From Parasphingopyxis sp. CP4 (lineage in GTDB: Bacteria; Pseudomonadota; Alphaproteobacteria; Sphingomonadales; Sphingomonadaceae), in NCBI RefSeq assembly GCF_013378055.1, contig NZ_CP051130.1, positions 1,302,001-1,366,000 on the forward strand: 64,000 nt of DNA, in the 5' to 3' direction. Shown here one piece after another: positions 9,653-18,975 of the stretch (its first letter is position 1; each line of letters begins with the position of its first letter). Made by a program: the position numbers and the translations under genes. The notes below the pieces were generated by a model. It saw only the letters and a list, made by a program, of their open reading frames with translations. It searched no databases and was not told the origin of the DNA.

Positions 9653-9854
9653 CCCACCTCTCCAAGTTACGTTTGAATGACATCTATACGACAGTTTTGT
9701 GACTCTTTTGCAAAACCTGAATGACAACCTTCTGTTCGATTGCCCATCGAAACCGGAACTATCCCCAGCCAAATCGCTCGGGACGCCGTGGAAAATTGCG
9801 ATTTTCTGAGGACTGCATATAGTCGGCCAGAGTTATATCCGGAGGGTTTTGACG

Positions 9855-10847
9855 ATGCGCGCCGCGCCGCTCACGATCGGACTGATCGCCATTTCGCTGG
9901 CTTTTGCCAGCTGCAATGGCGGAGCCGATGATGCGAGCGAAGGCGCAGATGCCGTCGCGGAGCTGGAAATTCACCGGCCATTTCGCGGCGGGCCTGGCTC
10001 AGTAAACAGCTATTGGCTCGAAGGTCCTGACGAAATCCTGGTGTTCGACGCACAGCGCAGTATCGCCTTGGGCGAGCGTGTCGTCGCCGCGATTCAGGAA
10101 ACTGGCAAACCGGTCACAGCAATTGTGATCAGCCATTATGATCCGGGGCATTTCGGCGGGCTCCAGGCTTTCACCGAAGCGTTTCCGGATGCCGAGCTGC
10201 TAATGACGGCAGAAGTCGCCGAGCAGATCGACAGGGACCTGTCCGGTTACGTCGAAAGGCTCCGTGAAGCGCAAGGCGATGATTATCAAGCGCCGCCAGA
10301 CCCCAGCCGCCTGATCGAAAATCGAGAAGAGCTGACGGTTTCCGATATCCCGGTGGTTGTCCATACGCTCGACAATACCGAAGCGGAAACAATGACAATG
10401 CTGTCGATCCCCAGCCAACAAGCCGTGCTGGCTGTGGATCTGGTCGCCAATCGCATGCATCCGGATTTTGCCGATGCGGATCTCGATCGTTGGCCGTTGG
10501 CGCTCGACCGGCTCACGCGAGAATTTAGCGGATACACATTGTATCCGGGCCATGGTGAGCCAGGTCCGGTCAGCCTGCTCGCAGCCAACCAGAAGGGCTA
10601 TCTGACCTTTGTCCGTGGCCAGGTTGAGCGGGAGATGCTGGCAGACGGGATTGCGAGTGAAGAGGAAATTACCGAAGCTATCGCCGCGATACGAGCCAAC
10701 TATCCAGACTGGGAAAGCGTGACGGGACGACCAGCGCAGTTACGCCGCAATCTGGAAGCGATTGTCGCCCAGCTTGGCGGAGAGATGGAAGCGGCAGTGG
10801 CCGAAGAAGAAGCCGAAGACGAAACCGTTGAAGAGGACGCGCCCTAG
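9855..10847 (+). CDS. MBL-fold lipoprotein with altered metal site
   Basis: This 330-residue protein has a lipoprotein-type signal (LAFASC, Cys20) and a metallo-beta-lactamase fold. Its HxHxDH position reads SHYDPGHFGG (His94, Asp96, His99), so the second His and the following Asp are replaced. The later ligand region reads LDNTEAETM instead of a PGH motif, while VLAVDLV and LYPGHGEPG keep the usual Asp and His. The end is an acidic Glu-rich tail. GGAGG at 9841-9845 fits the ATG at 9855 better than a TTG at 9849. It converges on rnr with overlapping stops. Enzyme activity is uncertain. Confidence 0.8.
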   Translation: MRAAPLTIGLIAISLAFASCNGGADDASEGADAVAELEIHRPFRGGPGSVNSYWLEGPDEILVFDAQRSIALGERVVAAIQETGKPVTAIVISHYDPGHFGGLQAFTEAFPDAELLMTAEVAEQIDRDLSGYVERLREAQGDDYQAPPDPSRLIENREELTVSDIPVVVHTLDNTEAETMTMLSIPSQQAVLAVDLVANRMHPDFADADLDRWPLALDRLTREFSGYTLYPGHGEPGPVSLLAANQKGYLTFVRGQVEREMLADGIASEEEITEAIAAIRANYPDWESVTGRPAQLRRNLEAIVAQLGGEMEAAVAEEEAEDETVEEDAP

Positions 10848-13063
10848 CGCTTGCCTCGACCTCGTTTGTCACGCCGTTTGCCGCGCGGCCGATCCCGCCG
10901 ATGCCGATCAGACCGCCGCCCTGACGTGCCGCCGCCCTTACCTTCTGGAAGCTCAAATCTAAGCCCGCCACTGATTGGGCTCGCCTCCACCAATCTCAGT
11001 TCCAGCCTGTCGCCAATGGCATAGCGTGTACCGGTCTCCTCGCCGATCAGCGCATGAACCCGCTCATCATAGCGATAATATTCATGGCCCAGGTCGCGCG
11101 CCGGCACCAATCCGTCACCACCCAGACCTTCGACCGTCGCGAAGAAACCGAAATTCTGAACGCCGGTGATCCGCGCCTTCATAATCTCACCGACGCGTTC
11201 GGAGAGATAGGCGGCGACATAGCGGTCGACAGTATCGCGCTCCGCCTCCATCGCTCGTCGTTCCAGCTTGCTGATCGTCTCACCGGTCGCTTCCATGCGT
11301 TCGGCTTCGGTGCCGGTGAGTTTGGTGTCCGCACTATCGGGGCCAAGGTCATAGGCGCCGACGAGCGAGCGATGAACGAGCAGATCTGCATAGCGGCGGA
11401 TCGGCGAAGTGAAATGCGCATAGCTGCCGAGCGCCAGTCCGAAATGACCGGCATTGCGCGGTGTGTAATAGGCCTGGGTCTGGGTGCGCAGGACCTGCTC
11501 CATCACCTGTGGCCGGAAATCGCTGTCGCCGATACGCGTCAGAATATGATTGAAGGTTTCAGGGCGGATGACCTGGCCGAGCGTGAACGGCACGTCCAAG
11601 CTCGCCAGATATTCTTTGAGTGCCATCAGTTTTTCGCGGCTCGGCGGTTCATGGACGCGATACATAACCGGTGCGGCCTTGGCCTCAAGCGCTTTTGCGG
11701 CCGCCACATTCGCCGCAATCATATAGTCCTCGACCAATCGGTGCGCGTCGAGCCGCTCGCGCGGCGCAACCGACAATATGCGCCCGGTCTCATCCAGCTC
11801 GATCCGGCGCTCCGGCAAGTCCAGATCCAGCGGTCCACGCTTATCGCGTGCGGCGTACATCGCATCCCAGCAATCCCATAATGGCTTGAGGACACCGTCC
11901 ATCAATTCCGCGTCGACACCGCCCTGTCCTTCGATCGCTGCCTGTGCATCTTCATAGGGAATATTGGCCGCTATCCGAAGTTGTACGCGCGCGAAGCGCC
12001 AGCTCTTCACCTGGCCCTTTGCGTCTATTGCCATGTGACAGGCGAGCGCGGCCCGATCTTCACCGGCCTTGAGGGAACAGATATCGGCCGACAATTCCTC
12101 CGGCAGCATCGGCACGACACGATCGGGGAAGTAGACGCTGTTGCCGCGCCGCCGCGCTTCCGTGTCGAGCGCGGAGCCCGGACGGACATAGAAGCTCACA
12201 TCCGCGATCGCGACGATCACCCGCCAGCCGCCCTCGCCATCAGGCTCTGCCCAAAAGGCATCGTCATGGTCGCGCGCATCAGCCGGATCGATCGCGATGA
12301 TCGGCAAATGCGTCAGGTCTTCGCGATCGCCCAATGGGGTCTTCGCCACCTCTCCGGCCTCGGCGATGGCTTCGCCGGAAAATTCGACCGGAATCTCATG
12401 CTTGTGGATGGCGATCAGCGAAAAACTGCGCGGCTCGAACGGATCGCCGAGAATTTCGATGACGCGCGCCGATTGCCGCGGTGGACGGCCGGATTTTTCG
12501 GCCAGCACAAGGTCCCCCGCCTGTGCACGATTGGCGTCGGACACGAAGAAATCCTTGCGGTTGCTCTTCTCCAGCCCTTTCAGCCAGAGCTTGCCACCCT
12601 CTTCGTGCAACACACCCATCAGCTCATCCTCGGCCGGCGCAATCTTCTTCATCGGATGCGCAATCCAGCCGCGACCCGCTTGCTCGGTGCGTGCCAACAC
12701 GCGATCACCAATACCCAGCGGATGGCGGCGGCTGCGTTCCTTCACGCGCAGTTTCGGCACCGGAGCATCGCTCTCCCAGCGTTCTGGCTCTGCCCAGACA
12801 TCGCCATCATCATCAACGCTGGTGATCCGGAGAACGGTGACGCGCGGCAGGCCGCCAGATTTGTGGAGCGCCTGGCCAACGCCTTTGTCGACAAGCCCCT
12901 TCTCGGCCATGCGTTTCAGCATTGCCTTGAGTTGGATCTTCTCCTGGCCCTTCAATCCGAAAGCGCGCGCAATTTCGCGCTTACCGGCCGGGCGGTCTGA
13001 GCTCTCGATAAAATCGACAATCTGTTGTTCGGTCGGGAAGCCGGCGGGCGGTTTGCGGGGCAT
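10844..13063 (-). CDS. rnr: Ribonuclease R
   Basis: This is a 3'-5' exoribonuclease of about 739 residues that degrades structured RNA. An N-terminal winged-helix region (FPTEQQIVDFIESSDRPAG, GLKGQEKIQLKAMLKRM) precedes cold-shock-like domains. The RNB catalytic core carries AIDPADARDHDDAFWAE, with the metal-binding aspartates, then GNSVYFPDRVVPMLPEELS and HFTSPIRRYADLLVHR. An S1 domain (ITGVQNFGFFATVEGLGGDG) and a very basic tail complete it. The start at 13063 (MPRKPPAGFPTE) suits the family better than an ATG 36 bp further upstream. It is divergent from glpD. Confidence 0.95.
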   Translation of the reverse strand: MPRKPPAGFPTEQQIVDFIESSDRPAGKREIARAFGLKGQEKIQLKAMLKRMAEKGLVDKGVGQALHKSGGLPRVTVLRITSVDDDGDVWAEPERWESDAPVPKLRVKERSRRHPLGIGDRVLARTEQAGRGWIAHPMKKIAPAEDELMGVLHEEGGKLWLKGLEKSNRKDFFVSDANRAQAGDLVLAEKSGRPPRQSARVIEILGDPFEPRSFSLIAIHKHEIPVEFSGEAIAEAGEVAKTPLGDREDLTHLPIIAIDPADARDHDDAFWAEPDGEGGWRVIVAIADVSFYVRPGSALDTEARRRGNSVYFPDRVVPMLPEELSADICSLKAGEDRAALACHMAIDAKGQVKSWRFARVQLRIAANIPYEDAQAAIEGQGGVDAELMDGVLKPLWDCWDAMYAARDKRGPLDLDLPERRIELDETGRILSVAPRERLDAHRLVEDYMIAANVAAAKALEAKAAPVMYRVHEPPSREKLMALKEYLASLDVPFTLGQVIRPETFNHILTRIGDSDFRPQVMEQVLRTQTQAYYTPRNAGHFGLALGSYAHFTSPIRRYADLLVHRSLVGAYDLGPDSADTKLTGTEAERMEATGETISKLERRAMEAERDTVDRYVAAYLSERVGEIMKARITGVQNFGFFATVEGLGGDGLVPARDLGHEYYRYDERVHALIGEETGTRYAIGDRLELRLVEASPISGGLRFELPEGKGGGTSGRRSDRHRRDRPRGKRRDKRGRGKR

Positions 13064-13136
13064 GATTTTGGCATAGCCGCAATAACGCGTGGCCGCCATC
13101 TAGTGACGCCCGAAAAAATTCCGCTAAACAGAGGTA

Positions 13137-14627
13137 ATGACATATGACCTCCTGATCATCGGCGGCGGAATAAACGGTACGGCGATTGCGCGTGACGCGG
13201 CTGGCCGCCGCTGGAAAACACTGCTGGTCGAACGCGACGATCTGGCCGGCCACACGAGCTCATCCTCCTCAAAGCTGATTCACGGCGGCGTCCGTTATCT
13301 TGAATATTACGAATTCGGCCTTGTGCGAAAGGCGCTCAAGGAACGGGAGGTCATGCTGAAATCGGCCCCCCATATCATCTGGCCGATGCGCTTTGTGTTC
13401 CCGCACAATAACCAGGTGCGCCCGTTTTGGATGATCCGGGCGGGGCTTTTTCTCTATGACCTGATCGGCGGACGCAGGACGCTGAAAGGCACACGCTCAC
13501 TCGCCAAGTCCGATCCGCGCTACAAATCCCCCTTCTCCGATCCGCAAACCAAGGGTCTCGTTTATTCGGACTGCTGGGTTGATGATGCGCGGCTGGTTGC
13601 GTTGAACGCGCGCGACGCTGCGGATCGCGGTGCGGAGATCGCAACACGCACAGCGCTCACCGCCGCCAAGCGCGACGGCGATGGCTGGTCGGCGACCCTC
13701 AGTGATGGCCGGACAGTATCCGCGCGCGCCATGGTCAATGCGACGGGGCCCTGGGTGGCCGACCTGCTGGAAGAGACGATCGGTGTTCCGCACGCATCCA
13801 AGGTTCGCCTGGTACGCGGCAGCCATATCATCGTGCGGCGTCTTTATATCGGCGATCATGGCTATATCCTCCAGCTTCCCGACCGACGGATAGTCTTCGC
13901 CTTGCCCTATCTTGGAAAATATACCCTGATCGGCACCACCGATTTTGCAGTCGACGAGCCGGGCGATGACGGCGTGAGCACAGAAGAGATCGACTATCTG
14001 TGCCGCTCGGCGAACTTGTATTTCGCCATCCAGATTTCGCCGGACGATGTGGTCTCCAGCTATGGCGGTGTGCGGTCGCTCTATGACGATGGTGCCGAAG
14101 ATTCAGCCGAAGTGACGCGCGACTATGTCCTGGAGATTGACGACGGAGGTTCGGATGGCGCAGCGCCCCTGCTCTCGGTGTTCGGCGGCAAGATCACGAC
14201 GGCTAGGGCGCTCGCTGAAGACGCGAATGGCCAGCTGAGCGTGATGGCAGGTTTGGGCGGCAAGGCTTGGACCCGAGAGGCTCATCTTCCTGGCGGCGAA
14301 CTGGGCATCGGCTTTGACGATTTTCTCGAGCAGATCGAAGCGCGGTACCATTTCCTGGAATGGGAGCATGCGCAGCGACTGGCCCGCGCCTACGGGTCGC
14401 TACTACCCGAGATATTGGGCGATGCGACGAGCATGGCGGATCTCGGAGAGCATTTCGGCGCCGGGCTTACGGAACGCGAAATACGCTATCTGATTGACCG
14501 TGAATGGGCCCAAACCGCAGAGGATATTCTCTGGCGACGCAGCAAGCTCGGATTGTTGATGAGCGAAGAGGAACAGGCGCGGCTAACAACCTATATGCGC
14601 GAGACGATAGAGGGAGCTGAGGCATGA
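13137..14627 (+). CDS. glpD: Aerobic glycerol-3-phosphate dehydrogenase
   Basis: This is a 496-residue FAD enzyme at the membrane face that oxidises sn-glycerol-3-phosphate to dihydroxyacetone phosphate and feeds quinones. The FAD-binding motif [18 protein letters not shown] is at residues 7-24, followed by [21 protein letters not shown], the family signature. [11 protein letters not shown] and [19 protein letters not shown] are also typical. GAGGTA directly before the ATG is a close-set ribosome site. The stop overlaps glpK by 4 bp, giving a two-gene glycerol operon without a visible glpF or glpR. Confidence 0.95.
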   Translation: MTYDLLIIGGGINGTAIARDAAGRRWKTLLVERDDLAGHTSSSSSKLIHGGVRYLEYYEFGLVRKALKEREVMLKSAPHIIWPMRFVFPHNNQVRPFWMIRAGLFLYDLIGGRRTLKGTRSLAKSDPRYKSPFSDPQTKGLVYSDCWVDDARLVALNARDAADRGAEIATRTALTAAKRDGDGWSATLSDGRTVSARAMVNATGPWVADLLEETIGVPHASKVRLVRGSHIIVRRLYIGDHGYILQLPDRRIVFALPYLGKYTLIGTTDFAVDEPGDDGVSTEEIDYLCRSANLYFAIQISPDDVVSSYGGVRSLYDDGAEDSAEVTRDYVLEIDDGGSDGAAPLLSVFGGKITTARALAEDANGQLSVMAGLGGKAWTREAHLPGGELGIGFDDFLEQIEARYHFLEWEHAQRLARAYGSLLPEILGDATSMADLGEHFGAGLTEREIRYLIDREWAQTAEDILWRRSKLGLLMSEEEQARLTTYMRETIEGAEA

Positions 14628-16087
14628 CCCGCCATATCCTTGCAATCGACCAGGGAACGACATCGAGCCGAGCCATTCTGTTCGACGAAGACGGGAAACC
14701 GCTCACAAGTTCCGCACAGGAATTTACACAGCATTATCCAGAGGATGGCTGGGTCGAGCATGATCCGGAAGATATCTGGCGGGACACTGTCTCGGCGGTA
14801 AAGGCCGTTCTCTCCGACGAAACCACTGCGATCGGTATCACCAACCAACGCGAGACCATTGTGCTCTGGGACCGAGCAACCGGCAAACCCCTGCACAAGG
14901 CAATTGTCTGGCAAGATCGCCGGACCGCCGATACCTGTCGCAAACTCAAGGCCGATGGGCATGAAGAGCTGGTGCGCCGCAAGACCGGACTGCTGCTCGA
15001 TCCCTATTTCAGCGCCACCAAACTCGCCTGGCTGCTCGACAATGTCGATGGTGCGCGCGCTGCGGCTGGCCGTGGCGAGCTCGCGGCCGGAACGATCGAT
15101 TGCTTCCTGCTCTGGCGCCTGACCGGCGGACGGGTGCACGCAACCGACATCACCAATGCCGGGCGCACCATGCTCTGCGATATCCATCGCGGCGAATGGG
15201 ATGATGAGTTGCTTGCGTTATTCGATATCGACCGCAGCCTGCTCCCCGATATTGTCGGCAATTCGGAAATCTATGGCGAGACCGATCCCGCGCTATTTGG
15301 CCGCGCAATCCCGATCGCGGGCATGGCTGGTGACCAGCAGGCGGCACTGATCGGCCAGGCCTGTTTCAAGCCCGGCATGGTGAAATCCACCTATGGCACA
15401 GGCTGTTTCCTGTTGCTGAATACGGGCACAGTACCAGTACAATCCAACAATCGCTTGCTTACCACCCCGGCTTACCGGATCGGCGATGACATCACCTATG
15501 CGCTGGAAGGGTCGATCTTTGTCGCTGGGGCCGCAATCCAGTGGCTGCGGGACAAGCTCGGCGTCATTTCCGAGGCCGGAGAGACGGCTGCGATCGCCCA
15601 AGCTGCGCCTGACAATCACGGCGTCTATCTGGTGCCAGGCTTTGTCGGCCTCGGCGCGCCGCATTGGGAACCCGATGCGCGCGGATTGATCAGCGGGATG
15701 ACGCTCGACACAACGGCCGATCACATCGTGCGCGCGACCCTGGAATCGATTGCATATCAAACCCGAGATCTCGTCGAGGCTATGCGCGCTGATGGCGCGG
15801 ACGCGCCTCAAGCACTGCGGATCGACGGCGGCATGGCGCAGAATGATTGGTTCTCCCAGTTCCTCAGCGATATTGTCGAGGCACCGGTCGAACGGCCCGA
15901 AAGCCATGAGACGACTGCGCTGGGCGCAGCTTATCTGGCTGGGCTGGCGACCGGCGTGTGGGATGGTCTCGATGATCTATCGGCCAAATGGGAAGCCGCG
16001 GGCCGGTTTGAACCGGCGATGGACAATGCCCAGCGCGACGCGTTGCTGAGCGGTTGGAAACAGGCGCTCAAACGAACGCTTCTCTAA
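14624..16087 (+). CDS. glpK: Glycerol kinase
   Basis: This 487-residue FGGY-family kinase makes glycerol-3-phosphate from glycerol and ATP. Motifs include [16 protein letters not shown] at residues 8-23, [72 protein letters not shown], and the C-terminal [18 protein letters not shown]. Length is normal. It is translationally coupled to glpD (ATGA at 14624-14627). Its TAA directly abuts the TAG of the convergent hydrolase gene, leaving no space for a terminator between them. Confidence 0.96.
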   Translation: MTRHILAIDQGTTSSRAILFDEDGKPLTSSAQEFTQHYPEDGWVEHDPEDIWRDTVSAVKAVLSDETTAIGITNQRETIVLWDRATGKPLHKAIVWQDRRTADTCRKLKADGHEELVRRKTGLLLDPYFSATKLAWLLDNVDGARAAAGRGELAAGTIDCFLLWRLTGGRVHATDITNAGRTMLCDIHRGEWDDELLALFDIDRSLLPDIVGNSEIYGETDPALFGRAIPIAGMAGDQQAALIGQACFKPGMVKSTYGTGCFLLLNTGTVPVQSNNRLLTTPAYRIGDDITYALEGSIFVAGAAIQWLRDKLGVISEAGETAAIAQAAPDNHGVYLVPGFVGLGAPHWEPDARGLISGMTLDTTADHIVRATLESIAYQTRDLVEAMRADGADAPQALRIDGGMAQNDWFSQFLSDIVEAPVERPESHETTALGAAYLAGLATGVWDGLDDLSAKWEAAGRFEPAMDNAQRDALLSGWKQALKRTLL

Positions 16088-17137
16088 CTAGAGACGCAGC
16101 GGCGTCCATTCTTCATCAGCGGGTAACGGCTCGAATATCTGATCGATCAAATGATCGCTTACATCTTCAGGTGTTGCCGGATTCCATTGCGGATCATTAT
16201 CCTTGTCGACAATCACCGCGCGGACGCCTTCGAGAAAATCGTGGCGCTGCACGACATGCGCACCAACGCGATATTCAACCCGCATCTCATCGGCAAAATC
16301 GACCTGCTGCGCGCCCTGATGCAGGAGGTAGAGCGATACCTTGCAGGTTTGCGGTGATTTGGTGGCCAGGGTCGCGAGTTCCTTGTGCGCCCATTCCGAT
16401 CCATCTGCTTCGAGCGCTGCAATGATATCCTCATAGCGATCCGAGACGAAAAGCGCGTCGATCCGGTCCATATTGCCGAGAATTCGTGCCTCAGGCGGCG
16501 CAATGGACGCGTCATCGAGAATTGCCGGGATGTTGTGGGGATCGGCAGCGATAGCGGCCTTTACATCGTCCAGCGCGTCGCTCGGCAGGTAATGGGTGGC
16601 AAGATCAAGCGCCATGCACTCGGCGCCATCGATTCGTGCACCCGTCAGCGCCAGGAATTGTCCCGACCGCCCCGGCAGGCGCGAAAGATACCAGCCACCG
16701 CCAACGTCCGGGAACAGGCCGATCCCGGTTTCCGGCATCGCAAAGCGGGTATGTTCGGTCGCAATCCGATATTGGCAGGGCAGCGAAAGCCCAACGCCCC
16801 CGCCCATCGTGATCCCATCCATGAACGCGACGGTCGGTTTGGCATAGGTGAACAACAGATGGTTCAAGCGATATTCGGTATGGAAGAACTCGCGCGCCTG
16901 AACGCCATCCGTCGCGCCGCTTTCCGCCAGCATCCGAATATCGCCACCGGCACAAAATCCCCGCCCCTCGGCATGGTCGATGAGTACCGCTTCGACGGTA
17001 AGATCTTCCCGCCAGGCCAGGAGCGATTCGATCGCAGCCTCGCACATCGCGGTTGTGAGGGCATGCAAAGCCTTGGGCCGGTTCAATCGGAGCCGGGCGG
17101 CCTTGCCATCTATCTGGGTAATGAGCTGATCGGTCAT
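16088..17137 (-). CDS. 3-hydroxyisobutyryl-CoA hydrolase (crotonase family)
   Basis: This 349-residue crotonase superfamily protein is the length of 3-hydroxyisobutyryl-CoA hydrolases, longer than hydratases by about 80 residues. GRGFCAGGDIRML and FMDGITMGGGVGLSLP form the oxyanion hole. MPETGIGLFPDVGGGWYLSRLPG carries the hydrolase-type Glu and Asp. The C-terminal EYRVGAHVVQRHDFLEGVRAVIVDKD is also diagnostic. The reaction releases 3-hydroxyisobutyrate from its CoA ester in valine breakdown. It is separated from the other valine genes by the aldehyde dehydrogenase gene and the pccA-mcm block. Confidence 0.9.
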   Translation of the reverse strand: MTDQLITQIDGKAARLRLNRPKALHALTTAMCEAAIESLLAWREDLTVEAVLIDHAEGRGFCAGGDIRMLAESGATDGVQAREFFHTEYRLNHLLFTYAKPTVAFMDGITMGGGVGLSLPCQYRIATEHTRFAMPETGIGLFPDVGGGWYLSRLPGRSGQFLALTGARIDGAECMALDLATHYLPSDALDDVKAAIAADPHNIPAILDDASIAPPEARILGNMDRIDALFVSDRYEDIIAALEADGSEWAHKELATLATKSPQTCKVSLYLLHQGAQQVDFADEMRVEYRVGAHVVQRHDFLEGVRAVIVDKDNDPQWNPATPEDVSDHLIDQIFEPLPADEEWTPLRL

Positions 17138-17248
17138 GGCCCTGATCTAACGAGCGCGCAGGGCGGCGTCACCCTGTTCAAGACGGAAATCCTCGCCTAA
17201 ACTCGGTTTCAAAATGCAACATAGAGAAGAATAAGAGAGGATGTCGCC

Positions 17249-18697
17249 ATGGCCGATGCAGAACCCCAGGTCGTAGATAACGACGCAATGCTTTCCGCGC
17301 TCGAGGCGCAGCGCGCCGCTTTCATGGCCGCGCTGCCCGTAAGTGCAGAGACCCGCAAAGACCGGTTGACCCGGGTTGGCCGCCTGCTTGTCGATAATGC
17401 CGATGCGCTGTGCGATGCGATGAGCGAAGATTTCGGCCACCGGTCCAAAGATCAATCGATGATGACCGATATCGTCTCGGCGCTGGGCGAAGTGAAATAT
17501 GCCCGCAAGCATGTCGAAAAATGGATGCGTCCGGAAAAGCGCAGCCCCCGCTTCCCGCTCGGCGTGTTCGGTGCCAAGGCGCGGATCGAATATCAACCTT
17601 TGGGTGTTGTCGGGATCATTGCGCCGTGGAATTTCCCGGTTCAGCTGACCTTCAGCCCGCTGGCCGATGCTTTGGCCGCCGGTAACCGCGTCATGATCAA
17701 GATGAGCGAGTTCACGCCGGTCACCAGCGCGCTCGTCGAGAAGCTGATTGGTGAGAGTTTCTCGCCGGAAGAAATCGCCGTGTTCAATGGTGGACCCGAA
17801 GTCGGCCAGGCCTTTTCCGGCCTGCCTTTCGATCACCTGCTATTCACCGGTGCTACCAGCATCGGCAAGCATATCCTGCATGCTGCAGCTGACAGCCTGA
17901 CACCGGTGACGCTGGAGCTCGGCGGCAAATCGCCGACGATCTTCGGTGAGAGTGCGGACATCGAAAAGGGCACGAGCCGGGTCGCCATGGGCAAAATGAT
18001 GAATGCCGGACAAATTTGCCTGGCGCCTGACTATATGATGGTCCCCGAAGCCAAGGAAGGCGATGTCATTCAAGGCCTTAGCGCCGCTGTTGGAGAGCAA
18101 TATCCAAGATTGGATGCGAATGACGATTACACATCGATCATCAATGATCGCCATTATGAGCGGCTTCAGGGTTATCTGAAGGACGCCGAAGAAAAGGGCG
18201 CCGAGCTGGTCGAAGTCAATCCCGGCAATGAGGATTTCAGCGCATCGAACAAGCGCAAAATGCCGCTCACCATCGTCCGCAACCCGACCGACGATATGAA
18301 GGTCATGCAGGAAGAGATTTTCGGTCCGGTCCTGCCGATCAAGACCTATAAGTCTGTTGATGAGGCGATCGATTATGTGAACGCCAATGATCGTCCACTG
18401 GGGCTCTATTATTTCGGTAGCGATTCCGCCGAGGAGCAGAAGGTATTGTCAAAAACGATCTCGGGTGGCTCGACCGTCAATGACGTGATCTTCCATATCG
18501 CGATGGACGAACTGCCGTTTGGTGGTGTCGGCCCATCCGGCATGGGATCGTACACCGGCCATGAAGGGTTCAAGACGTTCAGCCATGCCAAGAGCGTGTA
18601 CAGCCAGGCCAAGATGGACGTCGCCAAGATGGGCGGTTTCAAGCCGCCATTCGGCAAGACGACAAAAAGCACGATCAAGCGCGAATTGAAAATCTGA
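17249..18697 (+). CDS. Coniferyl-aldehyde-dehydrogenase-type aldehyde dehydrogenase
   Basis: This 482-residue NAD(P)-dependent aldehyde dehydrogenase belongs to the coniferyl aldehyde dehydrogenase group. Motifs are GVVGIIAPWNFPVQLTFSPL, FTGATSIGKHI, LELGGKSPTIF with the general-base Glu, and NAGQICLAPDY with the catalytic Cys. EEIFGPVLPIKTY and LPFGGVGPSGMGSYTG follow. The real substrate may be a fatty or aromatic aldehyde; annotation as coniferyl aldehyde dehydrogenase reflects similarity only. It faces the opposite way to its neighbours, and a repeat-rich gap lies downstream. Confidence 0.88.
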   Translation: MADAEPQVVDNDAMLSALEAQRAAFMAALPVSAETRKDRLTRVGRLLVDNADALCDAMSEDFGHRSKDQSMMTDIVSALGEVKYARKHVEKWMRPEKRSPRFPLGVFGAKARIEYQPLGVVGIIAPWNFPVQLTFSPLADALAAGNRVMIKMSEFTPVTSALVEKLIGESFSPEEIAVFNGGPEVGQAFSGLPFDHLLFTGATSIGKHILHAAADSLTPVTLELGGKSPTIFGESADIEKGTSRVAMGKMMNAGQICLAPDYMMVPEAKEGDVIQGLSAAVGEQYPRLDANDDYTSIINDRHYERLQGYLKDAEEKGAELVEVNPGNEDFSASNKRKMPLTIVRNPTDDMKVMQEEIFGPVLPIKTYKSVDEAIDYVNANDRPLGLYYFGSDSAEEQKVLSKTISGGSTVNDVIFHIAMDELPFGGVGPSGMGSYTGHEGFKTFSHAKSVYSQAKMDVAKMGGFKPPFGKTTKSTIKRELKI

Positions 18698-18714
18698 AGA
18701 CTGGAGCTGCGCCG

Positions 18715-18792
18715 TTGGGCTGAGCGTGTCGAAGCTCTGCACTTCATTCTTCGACGGTGAAAGAAGAGGACAGCCCTTCGACAAGCTCAGGG
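18715..18792. repeat. REP-type inverted repeat, family A (copy 1)
   Basis: The left arm around GGGCTGAGCGTGTCGAAG (18717-18734) pairs imperfectly with the right arm CCCTTCGACAAGCTCAGGG (18774-18792), with about 40 bases between. The same pair of arms recurs at 25124-25200. Such GGGCTGAGC...TGTCGAAG palindromes are dispersed intergenic repeats that I know from sphingomonad genomes. This copy lies in the gap between two convergent genes. Confidence 0.8.
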
Positions 18793-18839
18793 CAAGCGGG
18801 TGGTGCATGGCCTCCTGACGACCGAGATCACACCCCGTA

Positions 18840-18901
18840 CTCCGGCGAAGGCCGGAGCCCAGTCCAGCCGGTTCGGGCCTAGGCTCCGGCCTTCGCCGGA
18901 G
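18840..18901. repeat. Perfect 20-bp inverted repeat, family B (copy 1)
   Basis: CTCCGGCGAAGGCCGGAGCC at 18840-18859 has its exact reverse complement at 18882-18901. Each arm also contains its own smaller palindrome (CTCCGGC...GCCGGAG), so the element can fold as one long hairpin or two small ones. A near-identical element lies at 46291-46374, including the spacer bases CAGTCC and GGCCTA. It may help end transcription of the convergent genes on either side. Confidence 0.85.
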
Positions 18902-18916
18902 CACAATAGGTGAACC

Positions 18917-18954
18917 GTCACCCTGAACGTGTTTCAGGGTCCACCGTTTCACAG
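18917..18954. repeat. Repeat family C (copy 1)
   Basis: This stretch contains CACCCTGAACGTGTTTCAGG and continues GTCCACCGTTTCACAGG. A near-identical 38-bp copy lies at 46401-46438. Short palindromic arms (CCCTGAA...TTCAGGG) make it a hairpin. It directly follows the family B element in both places, so the two families travel together in this genome. The gap 18698-18975 between the aldehyde dehydrogenase gene and pccA holds only these repeats. Confidence 0.8.
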
Positions 18955-18975
18955 GAACGGTCGTTGCGGTCCACG

